A DNA stretch of 64,000 nucleotides from positions 5,247 through 69,246 of the forward strand of contig NZ_JNXE01000045.1 of the NCBI RefSeq assembly GCF_000716605.1. The letters are read 5' to 3'. This DNA comes from Streptomyces sp. NRRL F-525 (GTDB lineage Bacteria > Actinomycetota > Actinomycetes > Streptomycetales > Streptomycetaceae). Positions 16,699 to 25,846 of this stretch are shown piece after piece. Both the position numbers and the translations under genes were made by a program. Every line of letters starts with the position of its first letter. Position 1 is the first letter of the stretch. The notes beneath the pieces are model-generated. The model was given only the letters and a program-made list of their open reading frames with translations, was not told the DNA's origin and did not search any database.

Positions 16699-17607
16699 TC
16701 AGATCGAGCCGCCGGCGCCGGCTCCGAAGCTGCCCTGCACCTGCGCGGGGTTGAGCCCCACGGCGTCCTCGACGTCGAGGGTCGCGCCGGTGCTCTTCTT
16801 GCTGCGGCGCAGTCGGCCCTCCAGCCAGCTGGCGAACGTGGTGAGCGCGAGGTTCAGCAGGATGTAGATGATCCCGACGACGATGAAGCTCGCCACCACG
16901 TTGGCGTAGTTGGCCGCGAGGGTGCTGCGCGAGCTGAGCAGCTCGGTGAGGCCCAGCATCACGCCGCCCAGCGCGGTGTCCTTCACGATGACCACGAGCT
17001 GGCTGACGATGGCCGGCAGCATGACGGTGACGGACTGCGGGAGCAGGATGCTCGTCATCGTCTGGCCCTTGCGCAGACCGATCGCGTGCGCGGCCTCCGT
17101 CTGGCCCTTGGGAAGCGACAGGATGCCCGCCCTGACGATCTCGGCGAGCACCGAGGCGTTGTAGAGCACCAGGCCGGTGACGACGGCGTACAGGGGCCGC
17201 TCCTCGCTGCCGATGCTCGTCGAGCGGACGTAGAACTCGTTCGCGAACAGCATCATCAACAGGACCGGGATCGACCGGAAGAACTCGACCACCACGCCGG
17301 CCGGGACGCGCACCCACCGGTGGTCGGACATGCGGGCGATGCCGAACAACGCGCCCAAGGGGAGGGCTATCAGCATGGCGAGCGCGGCGGCCTTCAGCGT
17401 GGTGAGGAGGCCCGGCAGCAGATACGTCGTCCAGGCGTCCGACGTGGTGAACGGCTGCCACAGGGCCCACTTCAGCTGGCCCTTGTCGTCCATCGTCCGC
17501 CAGACCCACCACAAGAAGAGGGCCAGCAGGACGAAGAACACGACAGAGAGGAGCACGTTGCGCCGCTTGGCGCGGGGGCCGGGCGCGTCGTAGAGGACGG
17601 AGGTCAT
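16699..17607 (-). CDS. gluD: glutamate ABC transporter permease GluD
   Basis: A 302-residue inner-membrane permease of the HisM/GlnP family. After a first helix at residues 18-36 it has a periplasmic loop and a core of about five helices from 65 to 265. The ATPase-contact (EAA) loop is AHAIGLRKGQTMTSILLPQS, preceded by VLAEIVRAGILSLPKGQTEA. A charged and glycine-rich cytoplasmic tail of about 35 residues follows. The gene is last in gluABCD and its start overlaps the gluC stop by four bases. With GluC it forms the channel that moves glutamate from GluB into the cell, powered by GluA. Confidence 0.92.
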   Translation of the reverse strand: MTSVLYDAPGPRAKRRNVLLSVVFFVLLALFLWWVWRTMDDKGQLKWALWQPFTTSDAWTTYLLPGLLTTLKAAALAMLIALPLGALFGIARMSDHRWVRVPAGVVVEFFRSIPVLLMMLFANEFYVRSTSIGSEERPLYAVVTGLVLYNASVLAEIVRAGILSLPKGQTEAAHAIGLRKGQTMTSILLPQSVTVMLPAIVSQLVVIVKDTALGGVMLGLTELLSSRSTLAANYANVVASFIVVGIIYILLNLALTTFASWLEGRLRRSKKSTGATLDVEDAVGLNPAQVQGSFGAGAGGSI

Positions 17608-18272
17608 CGCTTCACCGCCAGTCGTTTGCCCAGCCAGCCGAGGAAGAGGCCGGTGGGCAGGGTCAGTACCACGAAGCCGAACGCGAAGACCACGCCGATG
17701 GCCACCGTCTGGGCCTCGTTCTCGATCATCGTCTTCATGAGGGCCGCCGCCTCGGCGACCCCGATCGCGGCCGCCACGGTGGTGTTCTTGGTCAGCGCGA
17801 TCAGCACGTTGGCCAGTGGTGTGATCACCGCCCGGAACGCCTGCGGAAGGATGACGATCCGCAGCACCTGACTGAAGCTCAGCCCGATGGCACGGGCCGC
17901 CTCCGCCTGCCCGACGGGCACCGTGTTGATGCCGGAGCGCACCGCCTCGCAGACGAAGGCCGCGTGGTAAGCCACGAGACCCAGGAGTGCCAGCCGGAAA
18001 CCCTGCACCTTGAAGTCGTCGGACGCGCCCATGGTGACGCCGAAGATGTCGGCGAGGCCGAGCGAGGTGAAGACGATGATGACCGTCAGGGGGATGTTCC
18101 GGACGGTGTTGACGTAGAAGGTCGCGAAGCCGCGCATCAGTGGGACCGGGCTGACCCGCATCCCGGCCAGCAGCGTGCCCCAGACCAGGGAGCCGAGGGC
18201 GGAGATGACGGTGAGTTTCACCGTCATCCAGAACGCCCCGAGGACGTCATAACCTTGAAGAAAGTCGAACAC
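17604..18272 (-). CDS. gluC: glutamate ABC transporter permease GluC
   Basis: A 222-residue permease of the same polar amino acid family as GluD. The EAA loop AARAIGLSFSQVLRIVILPQAF follows CEAVRSGINTVPVGQAEA, and five hydrophobic helices are visible. It is about 80 residues shorter than GluD because it lacks that protein's N-terminal helix with periplasmic loop and its C-terminal tail. The start is GTG 18272. It lies between gluB and gluD, and its end overlaps gluD by four bases, so the two channel halves are made together. Confidence 0.92.
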   Translation of the reverse strand: MFDFLQGYDVLGAFWMTVKLTVISALGSLVWGTLLAGMRVSPVPLMRGFATFYVNTVRNIPLTVIIVFTSLGLADIFGVTMGASDDFKVQGFRLALLGLVAYHAAFVCEAVRSGINTVPVGQAEAARAIGLSFSQVLRIVILPQAFRAVITPLANVLIALTKNTTVAAAIGVAEAAALMKTMIENEAQTVAIGVVFAFGFVVLTLPTGLFLGWLGKRLAVKR

Positions 18273-18324
18273 GATCTCCCGCGCTTCCGGGTATGGGGCC
18301 TGCCTTACCGGGGTTTTCTCGGGC

Positions 18325-19167
18325 TTACTTGACGATGTCGCCGATCTTCGGGGCGGCCTCGTTCTTGTAGTTGGCCGGGCCGAAGTTCTTGGTCACCGCG
18401 GTCTGCCAGGCGCCGCTGCTGACCATCTTCTCCAGCGCGGTGTTGATCTTGGTGACGGTCGCGGAGTCGCCCTTCTTGACGCCGATCCCGTAGTTCTCGT
18501 TGCTGAGCTTGAGGCCGGCGAGCTTGAACTGGCCCTTGTACTGGCTCTGTGCGGCGAAGCCCGCCAGGATCGAGTCGTCGGTGGTCAACGCGTCCACCGC
18601 ACCGCTCTGGAGGCCGGCGATGCACTCCGAGTAGCCGCTGTACTCACGGAGGTTGGCCTTCGGGGCGATCGTCTTCTGGACGTTCTGAGCCGAGGTGGAG
18701 CCGGTCACGGAACAGAGCTTCTTGCCGTTGAGGTCCGTGCCCTTGGCGATCGTCGAGTCCTTCTTGACGAGCAGGTCCTGGTGGGCCAGCAGGTAGGGGC
18801 CGGCGAAGTCGACCTTCTTCTTGCGCTCGTCGTTGATCGAGTACGTGGCCGCGATGAACTTGACGTCGCCACGCGCCAGCGCGTTCTCACGGTCGGCGCT
18901 CTTGGTCTCGACCCACTCGATCTGGCTGGGCTTGTAGCCGAGCTGCCCGGCCACATAGGTCGCCACGTCCACGTCGAAGCCGGAGTAGGTGCCGTCCGGC
19001 TTCTTCAGGCCGAGGCCCGGCTGGTCGAATTTGATGCCGACCTTGATCTTGCTGCCGCCGCCGGAGCCCGAACCGGAGTCGTCCTTGTCGCTGCTCCCGC
19101 ACGCCGTCGCGGCGAGCGAGAGGACGAGAGCGGTGGTCGCGAAGACGGTGACCTTGCGGAGCTTCAT
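18325..19167 (-). CDS. gluB: glutamate-binding lipoprotein GluB
   Basis: The extracytoplasmic glutamate receptor of the ABC transporter, 280 residues, SBP_bac_3 family. A lipoprotein signal peptide ends in LAATAC, followed by an Asp/Ser/Gly linker (residues about 22-38). The mature protein shows the family signature GFDVDVATYVAGQLGY and the TYSINDERKKKVDFAGPYL loop near residues 105-125. I choose ATG 19167 (MKLRKV) instead of the ATG nine bases upstream, because AAGGA directly abuts that first ATG and is properly spaced for the second. Two cysteines in the mature part may form a disulfide. Confidence 0.92.
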   Translation of the reverse strand: MKLRKVTVFATTALVLSLAATACGSSDKDDSGSGSGGGSKIKVGIKFDQPGLGLKKPDGTYSGFDVDVATYVAGQLGYKPSQIEWVETKSADRENALARGDVKFIAATYSINDERKKKVDFAGPYLLAHQDLLVKKDSTIAKGTDLNGKKLCSVTGSTSAQNVQKTIAPKANLREYSGYSECIAGLQSGAVDALTTDDSILAGFAAQSQYKGQFKLAGLKLSNENYGIGVKKGDSATVTKINTALEKMVSSGAWQTAVTKNFGPANYKNEAAPKIGDIVK

Positions 19168-19226
19168 GGTGAACATCCTTTGGCTGGTGCGGAGATGAGG
19201 GCCCGTCAGGGCGCGTGACGGTGGCC

Positions 19227-19249
19227 CTGAGGGCGTGCGGGACCCTCAG
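19227..19249 (-). terminator. hairpin between gluA and gluB, possible attenuating terminator
   Basis: CTGAGGG (19227-19233) and CCCTCAG (19243-19249) form a seven-bp stem around a nine-base loop, in the 193-base gap between gluA and gluB. It could lower readthrough or stabilise the processed gluB end, which is made in excess in many binding-protein transporters. The evidence is structure only. Confidence 0.4.
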
Positions 19250-19360
19250 CGGCAGTCGGCGGCCGCCCGCCGTCGGCGGGCCGCCAGTGGCTGGCTGTAG
19301 CGGTTCGTCAGCGTTCGTGGCTGATCGTCGGTGGGTGTCGGCGCTGATCGCCGGCGGTCG

Positions 19361-20137
19361 TCAGTGGTGAAGGATCTTCGACAGGAAGTCCTTGGCCCGG
19401 TCGCTGCGCGGGTTGCTGAAGAACTGGTCCGGCACGGCCTCTTCGACGATGCGGCCGTCGGCCATGAACACCACGCGGTTGGCGGCCGAGCGGGCGAAGC
19501 CCATCTCATGGGTGACGACGATCATCGTCATCCCGTCCCGGGCGAGCTGCTGCATGACCTCCAGCACCTCGTTGATCATCTCCGGGTCGAGCGCCGAGGT
19601 CGGCTCGTCGAAGAGCATCACCTTGGGGTCCATGGCCAGCGCCCGCGCGATGGCGACGCGCTGCTGCTGACCGCCGGACAGCTGGGCCGGGTACTTGTCC
19701 GCCTGCGTGGCCACGCCGACCCGGTCGAGCAATGCCCGGGCCTTCTCCTCGGCCTGCTTGCGGTCGGCCTTGCGGACCTTGATCTGACCCAGCATCACGT
19801 TCTCGAGCACGGTCTTGTGCGCGAAGAGGTTGAAGGACTGGAAGACCATTCCGACATCGGCACGCAGTCGGGCCAGTTCCCTGCCCTCCTGGGGCAGCGG
19901 CTTGCCGTCGATCGTGATCGAACCCGAATCGGTCGTCTCCAGGCGGTTGATGGTGCGGCACAGAGTGGACTTCCCGGACCCGGAGGGCCCGATCACCACG
20001 ACGACCTCGCCGCGCGCGATCGTCAGATCGATGTCCTGGAGTACGTGCAACGCGCCGAAGTGCTTGTTGACGCTCTTCAGGACGACGAGTTCGCCGGTCG
20101 CGGCCACATTTTCCTTGGCCACCGATACTTCGGTCAT
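19361..20137 (-). CDS. gluA: glutamate ABC transporter ATP-binding protein GluA
   Basis: The 258-residue ATPase that drives glutamate uptake. It contains Walker [10 protein letters not shown] (near residue 50), the Q-loop [19 protein letters not shown], the signature [15 protein letters not shown], and Walker [15 protein letters not shown] followed by the switch His in VVTHEMGFA. These are the complete motifs of the polar amino acid transporter subfamily. The first 17 residues are an extra N-terminal leader. It is first in gluABCD and is divergent from gluR-gluK, with candidate regulator repeats between them. Confidence 0.95.
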   Translation of the reverse strand: MTEVSVAKENVAATGELVVLKSVNKHFGALHVLQDIDLTIARGEVVVVIGPSGSGKSTLCRTINRLETTDSGSITIDGKPLPQEGRELARLRADVGMVFQSFNLFAHKTVLENVMLGQIKVRKADRKQAEEKARALLDRVGVATQADKYPAQLSGGQQQRVAIARALAMDPKVMLFDEPTSALDPEMINEVLEVMQQLARDGMTMIVVTHEMGFARSAANRVVFMADGRIVEEAVPDQFFSNPRSDRAKDFLSKILHH

Positions 20138-20204
20138 CGCTTGCTGGCTCCGTCCTCGTCGGTTGCGGAGGACAGTAGTGAGGCCTTACGACCAGCGTCA
20201 TCAC

Positions 20205-20223
20205 ATCTGAGCGAGATCTGAGC
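20205..20223. promoter_or_regulatory. candidate GluR direct-repeat site
   Basis: ATCTGAGC occurs twice, at 20205-20212 and 20216-20223, with an 11-base period. Direct repeats at one helical turn are what OmpR-family response regulators usually bind. The site lies in the 290-base gap between gluA (minus) and gluR (plus), about 70 bases from the gluA start. Binding by GluR is inferred. Confidence 0.5.
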
Positions 20224-20427
20224 ATCACGATCGGATAGCAATAGGACACGTGTCGTAGCAGTTTGCCGCCGGGATCCGTACCGGCTGGATAACGGAAGGC
20301 CGCACGCAACCGGAACCCACTTGACGGCGTCTTCGTCCATCAGCGTGACTGCCTGGGTGCACGCGCGCGTGAGACGTGCTTTTGTACAGGCCGACACCAT
20401 ACGAACGATGAACCGGAGGGGGCCGGG

Positions 20428-21114
20428 ATGAGACTGCTCCTCGTCGAGGACGACAACCATGTCGCCGCCGCTCTGTCCGCGGTCCTGGCGCGGCACGGAT
20501 TCGACGTCACGCACGCCCGCAGCGGCGAGGAGGCCCTCCAGGCACTCGTCCCCGAGAGCGACGGCTTCGGTGTCGTCCTCCTCGACCTCGGCCTGCCCGA
20601 CCAGGACGGCTACGAGGTCTGCGGCAAGATCCGCAAGCGCACCAGCACCCCGGTGATCATGGTCACCGCCCGCTCCGACGTGCGCTCCCGCATCCACGGC
20701 CTCAACCTCGGAGCCGACGACTACGTGGTGAAGCCGTACGACACCGGGGAGCTGCTCGCCCGCATCCACGCCGTCAGCCGGCGCAGCGTCCACGAGGACG
20801 CGGGCGGCGACGGCGACACCGCGCTGCGGCTCGGCCCGGTGCGCATCGAACTGCCCACCCGTCAGGTCACCGTGGACGGTTCGGTCGTCCAACTGACCCG
20901 CAAGGAGTTCGATCTGCTGGCACTGCTCGCGCAGCGCCCGGGAGTGGTGTTCCGGCGGGAGCAGATCATCAGCGAGGTGTGGCGCACCAGCTGGGAGGGC
21001 ACGGGACGCACCCTGGAGGTGCATGTCGCGTCCCTGCGCGCCAAGCTGCGGATGCCCGCGCTGATCGAGACCGTACGAGGCGTCGGCTACCGGCTCGTCG
21101 CCCCGGCCGCATAG
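20428..21114 (+). CDS. gluR: response regulator GluR (OmpR family)
   Basis: A 228-residue OmpR/PhoB-type regulator. The receiver domain (residues 1-115) has the acidic pair ED near 7-8, the phospho-acceptor Asp in LLDLGLPD (residue about 53) and Lys in VVKPYD (about 104). The winged-helix domain runs from about 135 to 226 (LTRKEFDLLALLAQRPGVVF ... VRGVGYRLV). It lies between gluA and gluK, the arrangement of the S. coelicolor GluR-GluK system, which responds to extracellular glutamate and activates gluABCD. A GGAGGGGG ribosome site precedes the ATG. Confidence 0.9.
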   Translation: MRLLLVEDDNHVAAALSAVLARHGFDVTHARSGEEALQALVPESDGFGVVLLDLGLPDQDGYEVCGKIRKRTSTPVIMVTARSDVRSRIHGLNLGADDYVVKPYDTGELLARIHAVSRRSVHEDAGGDGDTALRLGPVRIELPTRQVTVDGSVVQLTRKEFDLLALLAQRPGVVFRREQIISEVWRTSWEGTGRTLEVHVASLRAKLRMPALIETVRGVGYRLVAPAA

Positions 21115-21123
21115 CGGGCCCGG

Positions 21124-22536
21124 GTGCGCACACGTCTCCTCCCGCTGCTCATCGTCCTGATGGCGGCCGTACTGCTGGCGCTCGGCGTCCCGCTCGCCAT
21201 CAGCGTCGCCAAGGCGCAGCAGCAGAAGGTGATCGTCGACCGTATCGACGACACCGCGCGGTTCGCGGCCCTGGCCCAGTTCGTCACGGACGCGCCCACG
21301 GGATCACGCCCAGCCAACACGGTCCCGGACGAGCGCCAGGAGACCCTGGACCGCGAACTGGCCAGCTACTACGAGGTCTACGGCATCCGCGCGGGCGTCT
21401 TCTACCGCACCGACATCTCCATGGCGAACGCGCCGGACGACTTCCTGCTGCCCAAGACGGGCGAGGTGCGCGACGCGTTCGCCGAGGCGCTCCTCAGCCG
21501 CCGCAGCCACGACCCGGAACAGGTCTGGCCCTGGCAGCGCAACCGTCTGGTCGTCGCCTCGCCGGTCATCCGGGACGGCGACGTCATCGCCGTCGTGGTC
21601 ACCGACTCGCCCACCGGGCCGATGCGTTCACGGACCCTGCGCGGCTGGCTGACGATCGGCGCCGGCGAGATCGCCGCCATGCTGCTCGCCGTAGGCGCGG
21701 CCCTACGGCTGACCGGCTGGGTCCTGCGACCCGTACGGGTCCTCGACGCCACCACCCACGACATCGCCACCGGACGCCTCAAGTCCCGGGTCGCGGCCGC
21801 CGGCGGGCCGCCGGAACTCCAGCGCCTGGCCCGTTCGTTCAACGAGATGGCGGACAACGTCGAGGACGTGCTGGAGCAGCAGCGCGCCTTCGTCGCCGAC
21901 GCCTCGCACCAGCTGCGCAACCCGCTCTCGGCGCTGCTGCTGCGCATCGAACTGCTCGCACTCGAACTGCCGGAGGACAACGACGAGATCGCCTCGGTCC
22001 GCACCGAGGGCAAGCGCCTGACCCAGGTCCTGGACGACCTGCTCGACCTGGCCCTCGCCGAGCACGCGGACGCCGACCTCAGGATCACCGACATCGGCGC
22101 GCTGACCGCCGAGCGCGTCGCGGCCTGGGCACCCACCGCCGAGGCCAAGGGCGTGCGCCTGGTGGGCAGTTGCCCGCCCACCACGGCGTGGGCCGACCCG
22201 GTCACGCTGTCCAGCGCCCTGGACGCGGTGATCGACAACGCGGTGAAGTTCACGCCCGAGGACGAGTGCGTCGAGGTGACGGTCGCGTCGAACGGCGGGA
22301 CCTCGACCGTCGTCGTCACGGACCGCGGCCCGGGCCTCACCGAGGACGAACTCGCCCGCGTGGGCGACCGCTTCTGGCGCAGCGGCCGCCACCAGAACAT
22401 CAAGGGCTCCGGCCTCGGCCTGTCCATCTCCCAGGTGCTGCTGGCCGCGGGCGGCGGCTCCCTCACGTACGACCACCACGACCCGCACGGCCTCAAGGTG
22501 ACCGTGTCGGTGCCCAGGAGCGGCCCTACGGCCTGA
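21124..22536 (+). CDS. gluK: glutamate-sensing histidine kinase GluK
   Basis: A 470-residue membrane sensor kinase, starting with GTG nine bases after gluR. A first helix (residues about 5-28) and a second near 175-200 enclose an extracellular sensor domain of about 145 residues. HAMP follows, then the dimerisation helix with phospho-accepting His in FVADASHQLRNPLSALLLR (near 263). The ATPase part holds the N box DAVIDNAVKFTP, G1 VVTDRGPGL, and G2 GSGLGLSISQ. It would phosphorylate GluR when glutamate is bound. The sensor role is from the homologous S. coelicolor pair; here it rests on synteny. Confidence 0.9.
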   Translation: MRTRLLPLLIVLMAAVLLALGVPLAISVAKAQQQKVIVDRIDDTARFAALAQFVTDAPTGSRPANTVPDERQETLDRELASYYEVYGIRAGVFYRTDISMANAPDDFLLPKTGEVRDAFAEALLSRRSHDPEQVWPWQRNRLVVASPVIRDGDVIAVVVTDSPTGPMRSRTLRGWLTIGAGEIAAMLLAVGAALRLTGWVLRPVRVLDATTHDIATGRLKSRVAAAGGPPELQRLARSFNEMADNVEDVLEQQRAFVADASHQLRNPLSALLLRIELLALELPEDNDEIASVRTEGKRLTQVLDDLLDLALAEHADADLRITDIGALTAERVAAWAPTAEAKGVRLVGSCPPTTAWADPVTLSSALDAVIDNAVKFTPEDECVEVTVASNGGTSTVVVTDRGPGLTEDELARVGDRFWRSGRHQNIKGSGLGLSISQVLLAAGGGSLTYDHHDPHGLKVTVSVPRSGPTA

Positions 22537-22614
22537 ACGGGCGGCGCAGGGGCGGGTGTTGAGGTTTCCGGGGCCCGGGCGGCGGTCCAGACGCTGTGGG
22601 CGGGCTCTACGGCT

Positions 22615-23613
22615 TTACGGCTTGACGGAGCGGTAGTAGCGCCGGGCGCCCTCGTGCAGGGCCAGGGGGTCGGTGTAGATCGCCGTGCGCAGGTCCACCA
22701 GCTGTGCGGAGTGGACCTGCTTGCCGATGCCGTCGCGGCTCTTGATCACGGTCTTGGTGATCCACTCGGTGAGCCTGGCGTTCATGTCCTTGCGGGTCAT
22801 CAGCAGGTTGGACACGGCGATGGTCGGGACGGTGGACCCGCGCTGGATGGTGGGGTAGGCCGACTCCGGCATGTTGGTGGCGCGGTAGTAGCGGGTGGCG
22901 TCGCCCTGCTTGTGCATCTTGGCCACGAGGGTCGCCTCGATCGGCACGAACCGGAACGCGTAGGTCTTGGCGAGGTCCTTCAGGCCGTCCGTCGGCAGCC
23001 CGCCCGACCAGAAGAAGGCATCGATCTTGCCCCGCTTGAGCAGGTTCGGCCCGGTGTCGATACCGGCCGCCACCGGCTCGACGCCCTTCTTCGGGTCGAT
23101 GCCGGCCGCCGTGAGCACCCGGTCGGCGATCAGCCGCACACCCGAGCGGTCCGGCCCTATGGCCACGCGCTTGCCCCGCAGATCGTTGACGGAGTCGATG
23201 TCCGAGTCACGCGGAACGATGAGCTGGACGTAGTCGTCGTAGAGCCGCGCCACCCCGCGCAGCCCGGCCGCACCGGGCTTGCCCTCCATCTCGTACGTCC
23301 CCACCGCGTCGGCCGCGGCGATGGTGAAGTCGGCGTGGCCGGTCGCCACGCGCGCGACGTTCTCCTGCGACCCGTCGCTGTTCACCAGCTTCACCGTGAG
23401 GCCCGGCATGTCCTTGTCCAGCTCGGTGCGCAGGAGCTTGCCGTACTCCTGGTAGACCCCCAGCGGGGTTCCGGTGCTGAAGGTGACCGTCCCGGTGGGC
23501 GGCTCGTCGCCCAAGGGCAGCAGCCACCACAGCAACAGCCCGAACGCGACGAGGCAGGCGGCCGCGCTCTGGAGGGCCCGGCGCCTGCTGATACGGGAGA
23601 ACACCTTGAGCAT
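22615..23613 (-). CDS. TAXI-family TRAP transporter solute-binding protein, orphan
   Basis: A 332-residue protein of the TAXI family of TRAP-transporter binding proteins. After an N-terminal membrane anchor (residues about 18-38, no lipobox) come the landmarks VTFSTGTPLGVYQEYGKLL, VARVATGHADFTIAAADAVGTYE and VNDLRGKRVAIGPDRSGVRLIADRVL. The C-terminal half is also typical (LPTDGLKDLAKTY). TAXI proteins normally work with a fused DctQM membrane protein; none is present within this window. It converges with gluK. ATG 23613 is chosen because it begins the membrane anchor. The ligand is unknown. Confidence 0.85.
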   Translation of the reverse strand: MLKVFSRISRRRALQSAAACLVAFGLLLWWLLPLGDEPPTGTVTFSTGTPLGVYQEYGKLLRTELDKDMPGLTVKLVNSDGSQENVARVATGHADFTIAAADAVGTYEMEGKPGAAGLRGVARLYDDYVQLIVPRDSDIDSVNDLRGKRVAIGPDRSGVRLIADRVLTAAGIDPKKGVEPVAAGIDTGPNLLKRGKIDAFFWSGGLPTDGLKDLAKTYAFRFVPIEATLVAKMHKQGDATRYYRATNMPESAYPTIQRGSTVPTIAVSNLLMTRKDMNARLTEWITKTVIKSRDGIGKQVHSAQLVDLRTAIYTDPLALHEGARRYYRSVKP

Positions 23614-23747
23614 GCGCGCGATCCTGCCAGCCCGTGCGCGGTGCTGACCAGGGCAGGGCGGGGCTCGGGGGAGCGCGCCGGATCGGGGCGGAGGGAATCG
23701 GCGGAGGCTGATCGGAGCCGGTGAGCGGCGGCCATTAGGGTCGTCGC

Positions 23748-24152
23748 ATGAGTTCTTCGCCCGCCGACCTGGTCCGCGAATTCCACCTGGCCTTCGGGCT
23801 CGACGCCCGCACCACACCCACCGAGGTCGCCCCCGGCCTCGCCGCCCACCGGGGCGAGCTGCTCGCCGAGGAGGCCGCGGAGGTCGCCGAGGTCTCGGTC
23901 AGCGGCCCTCTCGACAAGCTGGCGCACGAGCTGGCCGACGTGGTCTACGTCGCGTACGGCACGGCCCTCGTCCACGGTGTCGACCTCGACGCGGTGATCG
24001 CCGAGATCCATCGCGCCAACATGACCAAGATCGGCCCGGACGGCGAGATCGTCCGCAGGGATGACGGCAAGGTGCTCAAGGGGGAGCACTACGAGGCGCC
24101 GGATGTCTCCGGGGTGCTGCGCAGGCAGGGGTGGGACGCGAGCGGCGAGTGA
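23748..24152 (+). CDS. MazG-like nucleotide pyrophosphohydrolase
   Basis: A 134-residue all-alpha NTP pyrophosphohydrolase-like protein. The metal-binding helices are visible as ELLAEEAAEVAEV (residues about 38-50) and the later DKLAHELADVVYVAYGTAL (about 57-75), the ExxE ... ExxD arrangement of MazG and PRA-PH folds. Members hydrolyse abnormal or modified nucleotides to monophosphates. A TAGGGT -10 element at 23736-23741 ends six bases before the ATG, so the message is probably leaderless. It is not in a histidine operon, which argues against a HisE role. Confidence 0.8.
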   Translation: MSSSPADLVREFHLAFGLDARTTPTEVAPGLAAHRGELLAEEAAEVAEVSVSGPLDKLAHELADVVYVAYGTALVHGVDLDAVIAEIHRANMTKIGPDGEIVRRDDGKVLKGEHYEAPDVSGVLRRQGWDASGE

Positions 24153-24215
24153 TGTGAGGCACGGCGGTTCTCGGCCGCAGGGAGAGTCGCTCCCGGCACC
24201 GCCTACCCTTGTCAC

Positions 24216-25733
24216 ATGAGCAGCGGTGACCGGAGCGAGGCAGTGGACGTCAAAACGTACGAAGTGCGCACTTATGGGTGCCAGATGAACGTTCACGATT
24301 CCGAGCGGCTCTCCGGTCTCCTGGAGGGTGCCGGTTATGTGCGCGCGCCCGAGGGTTCGGACGGGGACGCGGACGTCGTCGTCTTCAACACCTGCGCCGT
24401 GCGCGAGAACGCCGACAACCGCCTCTACGGCAACCTCGGCCGGCTCGCCCCGATGAAGACGAAGCGCCCCGGGATGCAGATCGCCGTCGGCGGCTGCCTC
24501 GCCCAGAAGGACCGCGACACCATCGTGAAGAAGGCGCCCTGGGTGGACGTCGTCTTCGGGACGCACAACATCGGCAAGCTCCCGGTCCTGCTGGAACGCG
24601 CGCGCGTGCAGGAAGAGGCGCAGGTCGAGATCGCGGAGTCCCTGGAGGCCTTCCCCTCGACCCTGCCGACCCGGCGCGAGAGCGCCTACGCGGCCTGGGT
24701 GTCGATCTCCGTCGGCTGCAACAACACGTGCACCTTCTGCATCGTCCCGGCGCTGCGCGGCAAGGAGAAGGACCGCCGCACGGGCGACATCCTCGCCGAG
24801 ATCGAGGCCCTGGTCGGCGAGGGCGTATCCGAGATCACGCTGCTCGGCCAGAACGTCAACGCGTACGGCTCCGACATCGGCGACCGCGAGGCCTTCAGCA
24901 AGCTGCTCCGCGCGTGCGGCGCGATCGAGGGCCTGGAGCGCGTCCGCTTCACCTCGCCGCACCCGCGCGACTTCACCGACGACGTCATCGCCGCGATGGC
25001 GGAGACGCCGAACGTGATGCCGCAGCTGCACATGCCCATGCAGTCCGGCTCCGACCCGATCCTCAAGGCCATGCGCCGGTCGTACCGACAGGAGCGCTAC
25101 CTGGGGATCATCGAGAAGGTCCGCGCGTCCATCCCGCACGCCGCGATCACCACCGACATCATCGTGGGCTTCCCCGGGGAGACCGAGGAGGACTTCGAGC
25201 AGACGATGCACGCGGTCCGCGAGGCACGCTTCGCGCAAGCGTTTACGTTCCAGTACTCCAAGCGGCCCGGCACCCCGGCCGCGACCATGGAGAACCAGAT
25301 CCCCAAGGAGGTCGTCCAGGAGCGCTACATGCGTCTGGTCGCCCTCCAGGAGGAGATCTCCTGGGACGAGAACAAGAAGCAGGTCGGCCGCACCCTGGAG
25401 CTGATGGTCGCCGAGGGCGAGGGCCGCAAGGACGGCGCCACCCACCGCCTCTCGGGCCGCGCCCCCGACAACCGTCTCGTCCACTTCACCAAGCCCGACC
25501 AGGACGTCCGCCCCGGTGACGTGGTGACGGTCGACATCACCTACGCCGCTCCGCACCACCTCCTCGCCGAGGGCCCCACCCTGAACGTGCGTCCCACGCG
25601 CGCGGGCGACGCCTGGGAGAAGCGCAACGCGGCCGAGGCCGCCAAGCCGGTCGGCGTGATGTTGGGCCTGCCGACGATCGGCGCACCCGCGCCGCTGCCG
25701 GTTGCCACGGGGAGCGGTTGCGGCTGCGACTGA
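24216..25733 (+). CDS. miaB: tRNA-2-methylthio-N6-dimethylallyladenosine synthase MiaB
   Basis: A radical-SAM methylthiotransferase of 505 residues that adds a methylthio group to i6A37 of tRNAs, acting after MiaA. The N-terminal cluster ligands are Cys in [15 protein letters not shown] and GGCLAQ. The radical-SAM motif is GCNNTCTFC near residue 168. A TRAM RNA-binding domain covers about residues 390-455 ([12 protein letters not shown] ... [11 protein letters not shown]). A Streptomyces-type tail rich in Gly and Cys (GSGCGCD) ends it. A TACCCT -10 at 24204-24209 lies six bases before the ATG. miaA follows 2.1 kb downstream. Confidence 0.95.
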   Translation: MSSGDRSEAVDVKTYEVRTYGCQMNVHDSERLSGLLEGAGYVRAPEGSDGDADVVVFNTCAVRENADNRLYGNLGRLAPMKTKRPGMQIAVGGCLAQKDRDTIVKKAPWVDVVFGTHNIGKLPVLLERARVQEEAQVEIAESLEAFPSTLPTRRESAYAAWVSISVGCNNTCTFCIVPALRGKEKDRRTGDILAEIEALVGEGVSEITLLGQNVNAYGSDIGDREAFSKLLRACGAIEGLERVRFTSPHPRDFTDDVIAAMAETPNVMPQLHMPMQSGSDPILKAMRRSYRQERYLGIIEKVRASIPHAAITTDIIVGFPGETEEDFEQTMHAVREARFAQAFTFQYSKRPGTPAATMENQIPKEVVQERYMRLVALQEEISWDENKKQVGRTLELMVAEGEGRKDGATHRLSGRAPDNRLVHFTKPDQDVRPGDVVTVDITYAAPHHLLAEGPTLNVRPTRAGDAWEKRNAAEAAKPVGVMLGLPTIGAPAPLPVATGSGCGCD

Positions 25734-25846
25734 GGTCGTTGCCCCGATGAGCGGCGCCGGGTCGAGGCCGGGTCGTCGTCGAGTCGACGGCGTGGCCATG
25801 GGACTGTCCGCGTGATGTGCCGGGGCACCTTGTTAGGGTTCCGGCC

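Noticed and set aside
19358..19380. A second-rank TTGTCAGTG-like element (TCGTCAGTG) at the end of gluA
   Set aside because: It lies on the plus strand at the 3' end of a minus-strand gene, and the bases at -10 distance (TCTTCG) do not fit TAnnnT.
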